Shown here: positions 61,585 to 64,000 of the stretch, one piece after another
Numbering within the stretch: position 1 is the stretch's first letter
How the letters are laid out: each line of letters begins with the position of its first letter
DNA from: Bifidobacterium asteroides DSM 20089
Lineage (GTDB): Bacteria > Actinomycetota > Actinomycetes > Actinomycetales > Bifidobacteriaceae
Reading direction: 5' to 3'
Assembly: GCF_002715865.1 (NCBI RefSeq)
Contig: NZ_CP017696.1
Coordinates: forward strand, 1,984,001 to 2,048,000
DNA length: 64,000 nt
The notes under the pieces: generated by a model
The model's database searches: none
Seen by the model: only the letters and a program-made list of their open reading frames with translations
What the model was told of the DNA's origin: nothing
Translations under genes and position numbers: made by a program

Positions 61585-62343
61585 ATGCCTATGACCAGAC
61601 GGACAGGACGGCACGGTGCGCGCAGGTCCCTGGTCGGCACAGTGGCCGTGGCTGTGGTGCTGGCCCTGGTCGGGTTCATGCTGACCACCAACATCCGCGT
61701 CAACAGGACGGTCACGGTCACCTCGGATACGGCCGGGCTGGTGGAGGAGCGCGAGAACAAGGCTGCTGAGCTGCGCAAGGACATCAATGATATGAGCTCG
61801 CAGATCAACGCGCTGAAGACCCTGACCGACGACAAGGGCAGCTCGGACCAGGCTCGCGAGGATCCCGGCTCTGGTACGGTGCTCAAGGCCGTCCAGGGGC
61901 CGGGGCTGACGGTGACCCTCAATGATTCCCCGCTCTGGCAGCAGAAGGTTGGTTCCGACGGGTCGACGGCCAACATCAACGATTACGTCATCCACCAGCA
62001 GGACGTGGAGAGCGTGGTCAACGCGCTCTGGGCCGGGGGAGCCGAGTCCATGAGGATCCAGGATCAGCGGGTTCTGCCCACCACGGCTGTGCGATGCGTG
62101 GGCAATGTGTTGCTGCTGCACGGCCGAAAGTACTCGCCGCCATATAAGATTTCAGCCATAGGACCAGTCGATCGGATGACCAAGTCCCTGAATGCTTCGC
62201 CATCCATCCGAATTTACAAGGAGTATGTGAATACGGTGGGTCTGGGTTGGGATGTCGAGTCTTCGGACAATCTGAGATTCCCTGAGACGACGGCTGTCCT
62301 GCAGCCACTCCAGTACGCATCGCTAGATGAGAAGGCACGGTAA
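61585..62343 (+). CDS. DUF881-family membrane-anchored protein
   Basis: About 252 residues: a basic N-terminus, one helix (TVAVAVVLALVGFMLTT), a short coiled coil (residues ~50-80), and a DUF881 domain with VQGPGLTVTLNDSP, VNALWAGGAESMRIQDQR and GNVLLLHGRKYSPPYKI. The function is unknown; the family is conserved next to crgA and PASTA kinases in actinobacteria and is thought to relate to envelope or division processes. The start is at 61585 or the ATG six bases later. Its stop TAA directly abuts the sortase ATG. Confidence 0.9.
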   Translation: MPMTRRTGRHGARRSLVGTVAVAVVLALVGFMLTTNIRVNRTVTVTSDTAGLVEERENKAAELRKDINDMSSQINALKTLTDDKGSSDQAREDPGSGTVLKAVQGPGLTVTLNDSPLWQQKVGSDGSTANINDYVIHQQDVESVVNALWAGGAESMRIQDQRVLPTTAVRCVGNVLLLHGRKYSPPYKISAIGPVDRMTKSLNASPSIRIYKEYVNTVGLGWDVESSDNLRFPETTAVLQPLQYASLDEKAR

Positions 62344-63459
62344 ATGACGACAGAGGACTCGGGAAACGAAAAGACGTCGGTCGATGAACCGGCGGATAAG
62401 CGGCGAACCTGGCTGGTCGGCATTGCAGAAATCGTAGGGGAGCTGCTGATTACGCTGGCCGTCGTCTGCGCACTTTACGTGGTCTGGCAGCTCTGGTGGA
62501 CCGGCGTGCAGTCCGAGCATCAGCAGTTGGAGGCCCGTGCCTCGACCTCCTGGAGCAATCCGGGATCCGGTGACTCCCGCAAGGTAGCCAAGCCTCAGAA
62601 AGGGGCGCCGCCTGTGCAGCCCAAGCAGGCCTCCGAGGGTGAACTGATGGCCCAGGCCTACATTCCTCGTTTTGGACAGAATTGGGAGCGCAACGTAGTT
62701 CAGGGCACATCGCCCCGGGAGCTGGCTTACGCGGGACTGGGACACTACCCCAATACGCAAATGCCGGGCGAGATAGGCAACGTAGCCCTGGCCGGACACC
62801 GTGCCGGTTATGGTGAGCCGCTGGGTCATGTGGATGAGCTACGGGTAGGCGATGCCATCGTTTTGCGCACCAAGGATTACTGGTACGTCTACCACTACAC
62901 CCGCTACAAGATCGTCGCTGCCGACGAGGTCAGCGTTATCGCTCCCAACCCTTATTCGCCCAACGAGTCTCCTGATCGGCCCATGATCACGCTGACCACC
63001 TGTGAGCCCAAGTACACCACGGCCACCCACCGCTGGATAAGCTGGGGCGAATTCGGCTACTGGGCCAAGGTGTCCGACGGAGTGCCCAAGGAGCTTTTGG
63101 GTGACCGAGGCGGCAAAGTGGCCTTTGCGGACGACAAGGGCTCCGTCGTGGCCAAGCTGGGTTCTCTGCAGCCGATCTTCATGGTTTTGGTAGCAGCCTA
63201 TCTGATCATCTACCTGGCGGCCCTGGCTGCCTGGCGTTATCCCTTGCTGCGGCAGATTCGCAAGGGCGAGAAGCCCCAGCCCATGATCAGCCTCTATGGC
63301 TGGCTGCTGCGGCACCAGTCCGGTATAGCGCCGATCCGCTGGCTTCTGCTGATTCTGCTCCTGTTGGCTCTGGCCTGTGCCCTGATGGAATGGGGCTTCC
63401 CATGGCTGGCCAGTAACGTGCCCATGCTCAGACAGATGTCCAACTACTCCACCTTCTGA
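62344..63459 (+). CDS. Class E sortase with extra C-terminal membrane helices
   Basis: A 371-residue sortase. It has an N-terminal membrane helix at about 25-48, a linker, and a catalytic domain with His152 in LAGHRAGYG, Cys220 in TLTTCEPKY, and the Arg in ATHRWISWGEF. Two further hydrophobic segments follow at about 280-300 and 335-357. Class E enzymes of high-GC Gram-positives attach surface proteins to the wall, usually preferring LAxTG. It is directly adjacent to the DUF881 gene. It may process the LPRAG-type protein encoded 10 kb away, but this is only a possibility. Confidence 0.9.
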   Translation: MTTEDSGNEKTSVDEPADKRRTWLVGIAEIVGELLITLAVVCALYVVWQLWWTGVQSEHQQLEARASTSWSNPGSGDSRKVAKPQKGAPPVQPKQASEGELMAQAYIPRFGQNWERNVVQGTSPRELAYAGLGHYPNTQMPGEIGNVALAGHRAGYGEPLGHVDELRVGDAIVLRTKDYWYVYHYTRYKIVAADEVSVIAPNPYSPNESPDRPMITLTTCEPKYTTATHRWISWGEFGYWAKVSDGVPKELLGDRGGKVAFADDKGSVVAKLGSLQPIFMVLVAAYLIIYLAALAAWRYPLLRQIRKGEKPQPMISLYGWLLRHQSGIAPIRWLLLILLLLALACALMEWGFPWLASNVPMLRQMSNYSTF

Positions 63460-63475
63460 CCTAGGCGGCATGGAA

Positions 63476-63523
63476 AAGCGGCGGGACCGCGGAATCCAAT
63501 GCGATTCTGCGGCCCCGCCGCTT
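63476..63523. terminator. Bidirectional-type terminator after the sortase gene
   Basis: AAGCGGCGGG (63476-63485) pairs with CCCGCCGCTT (63514-63523); the inner part GGAATC/GATTC also pairs. It lies 17 bases after the sortase stop. No T-run on the plus side. Confidence 0.7.
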
Positions 63524-63659
63524 ATTGGTGTCATGCATTGCTGACCGCCAGAAGCAATTGCCCGAGGTTTACCCAAGACTCTTCTGCGGTCATGGTCTGG
63601 TAGATGCCGCTATGTTCACCCCGTATTAACTCTGACCGGTCCTATATGACCAACGATAT

Positions 63660-63690
63660 GGCTCGGCGGCAAGACTTTGGCCGCCGAGCC
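63660..63690 (-). terminator. Terminator of the PASTA kinase gene
   Basis: Perfect 11-bp arms GGCTCGGCGGC (63660-63670) and GCCGCCGAGCC (63680-63690), with a 9-base loop. It lies 6 bases past the stop of the minus-strand gene. Confidence 0.7.
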
Positions 63691-63696
63691 ATGGGG

Positions 63697-64000
63697 TCAG
63701 TTGCTGGAGCTTACGGTGGTCACCGTGATGGGGGTGCTGTCGTCCACCCTGCTGCCGGCCCCAGGACTGACCGCGGTCACCTTGTCCGTGTCCTTGCCGA
63801 TGGAGGTCACCCTGTCGGCGCTGACACCGCTGTTGGTCAGCTTCTGCCGGTAGCTGCCCAAGGTCTCGCCCTGGGAGAAGGGCGGGATGCGGATGGCCGT
63901 GGTCAGGGTGATGGTGTCCTTGGACTTGTCGAAGGAGGAACCTGAGGTGGGATCCTGGCCGGTTACTTCGGCGTTGTCGTTATTGGGGCCGTTGACCGTG
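63697..64000 (-). CDS. pknB: PknB-type serine/threonine kinase, C-terminal PASTA end (partial)
   Basis: The minus strand is open from the window edge to a TGA at 63697-63699. About 100 residues are visible, with PASTA-domain features: TGQDPTSGSSFDKSKDTITL, then PPFSQGETLGSYRQKLTNSG and VTAVSPGAGSRVDDSTPITVTV-like ends. PASTA domains bind muropeptides outside the cell; the kinase domain lies beyond the window. The neighbourhood (sortase, DUF881, crgA) matches the actinobacterial PknB locus. A terminator hairpin follows at 63660-63690. Confidence 0.82.
   Translation of the reverse strand, partial: TVNGPNNDNAEVTGQDPTSGSSFDKSKDTITLTTAIRIPPFSQGETLGSYRQKLTNSGVSADRVTSIGKDTDKVTAVSPGAGSRVDDSTPITVTTVSSSN

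Noticed and set aside
61501-62121. Upstream extension of the crgA frame
   Set aside because: The frame stays open to 62121 but overlaps DUF881 in antisense. AAGGAG and the protein pattern place the crgA start at 61500.

Overview
The window looks like a chromosomal segment of a high-GC actinobacterium, most probably a Bifidobacterium. The main reasons are the block CrgA, DUF881 protein, class E sortase and PASTA-domain kinase at the right end, the DUF3073 and SCP_3-type actinobacterial proteins, the phosphoenolpyruvate carboxylase, and the overall repertoire of sugar ABC transporters plus alpha-galactosidases. Genes for peroxide and oxygen handling (AhpC, an AhpF-like reductase, Dps, a CydDC-like exporter pair) would fit the more oxygen-tolerant insect-gut bifidobacteria, but that placement is inference.

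Layout. 1-1121 is the 3' part of PTS enzyme I, followed by a perfect 46-bp palindrome. 1202-12660 is a run of minus-strand genes: a SnoaL-like protein, a formate/nitrite-type channel, a MacB/FtsX-type ABC export cluster (one ATPase, one very large permease with a long coiled coil, one fused ATPase-permease), and an ECF vitamin-type transporter (S, T and a double ATPase). 12880-16666 is a CydDC-like exporter pair. 17422-21011 is a YheO-like regulator with a PatB/MalY-type C-S lyase and an NhaC antiporter.

21012-30750 is AT-richer, gene-poor and decayed. It holds a type III restriction-modification pair (mod, res), a small HTH regulator, a multiply broken surface-protein pseudogene, and an Abi_C-domain protein. 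It ends at the 3' end of a tRNA-Ala gene, beside tRNA-Ile. This is the accessory, defence-like part of the window, although no integrase is visible.

30979-40779 is a mixed core: a YgjP-like metallopeptidase, an SDR oxidoreductase, NhaA, Dps, a CNNM/CorC-type membrane protein, AhpC with an AhpF-like reductase, and a LacI regulator. 41045-48172 is an alpha-galactoside operon (binding protein, two permeases, two GH36-type enzymes). It has a strong promoter with a LacI-type operator inside it, and a matching operator sits in front of lacI. 48552-52034 encodes a giant surface protein with RCC1-type beta-propellers, InlB-like repeats and a non-canonical sortase signal. Then come ppc, thrE, trpS, several small actinobacterial genes, a rhomboid protease, a convergent intergenic region rich in DnaA boxes, crgA, a DUF881 gene, a class E sortase, and the PASTA end of a PknB-like kinase cut by the window edge.

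Limits: everything was read by eye from the sequence. Family names come from motif recognition; no searches were run. Start codons were chosen from ribosome-binding-site spacing, and close alternatives are given.
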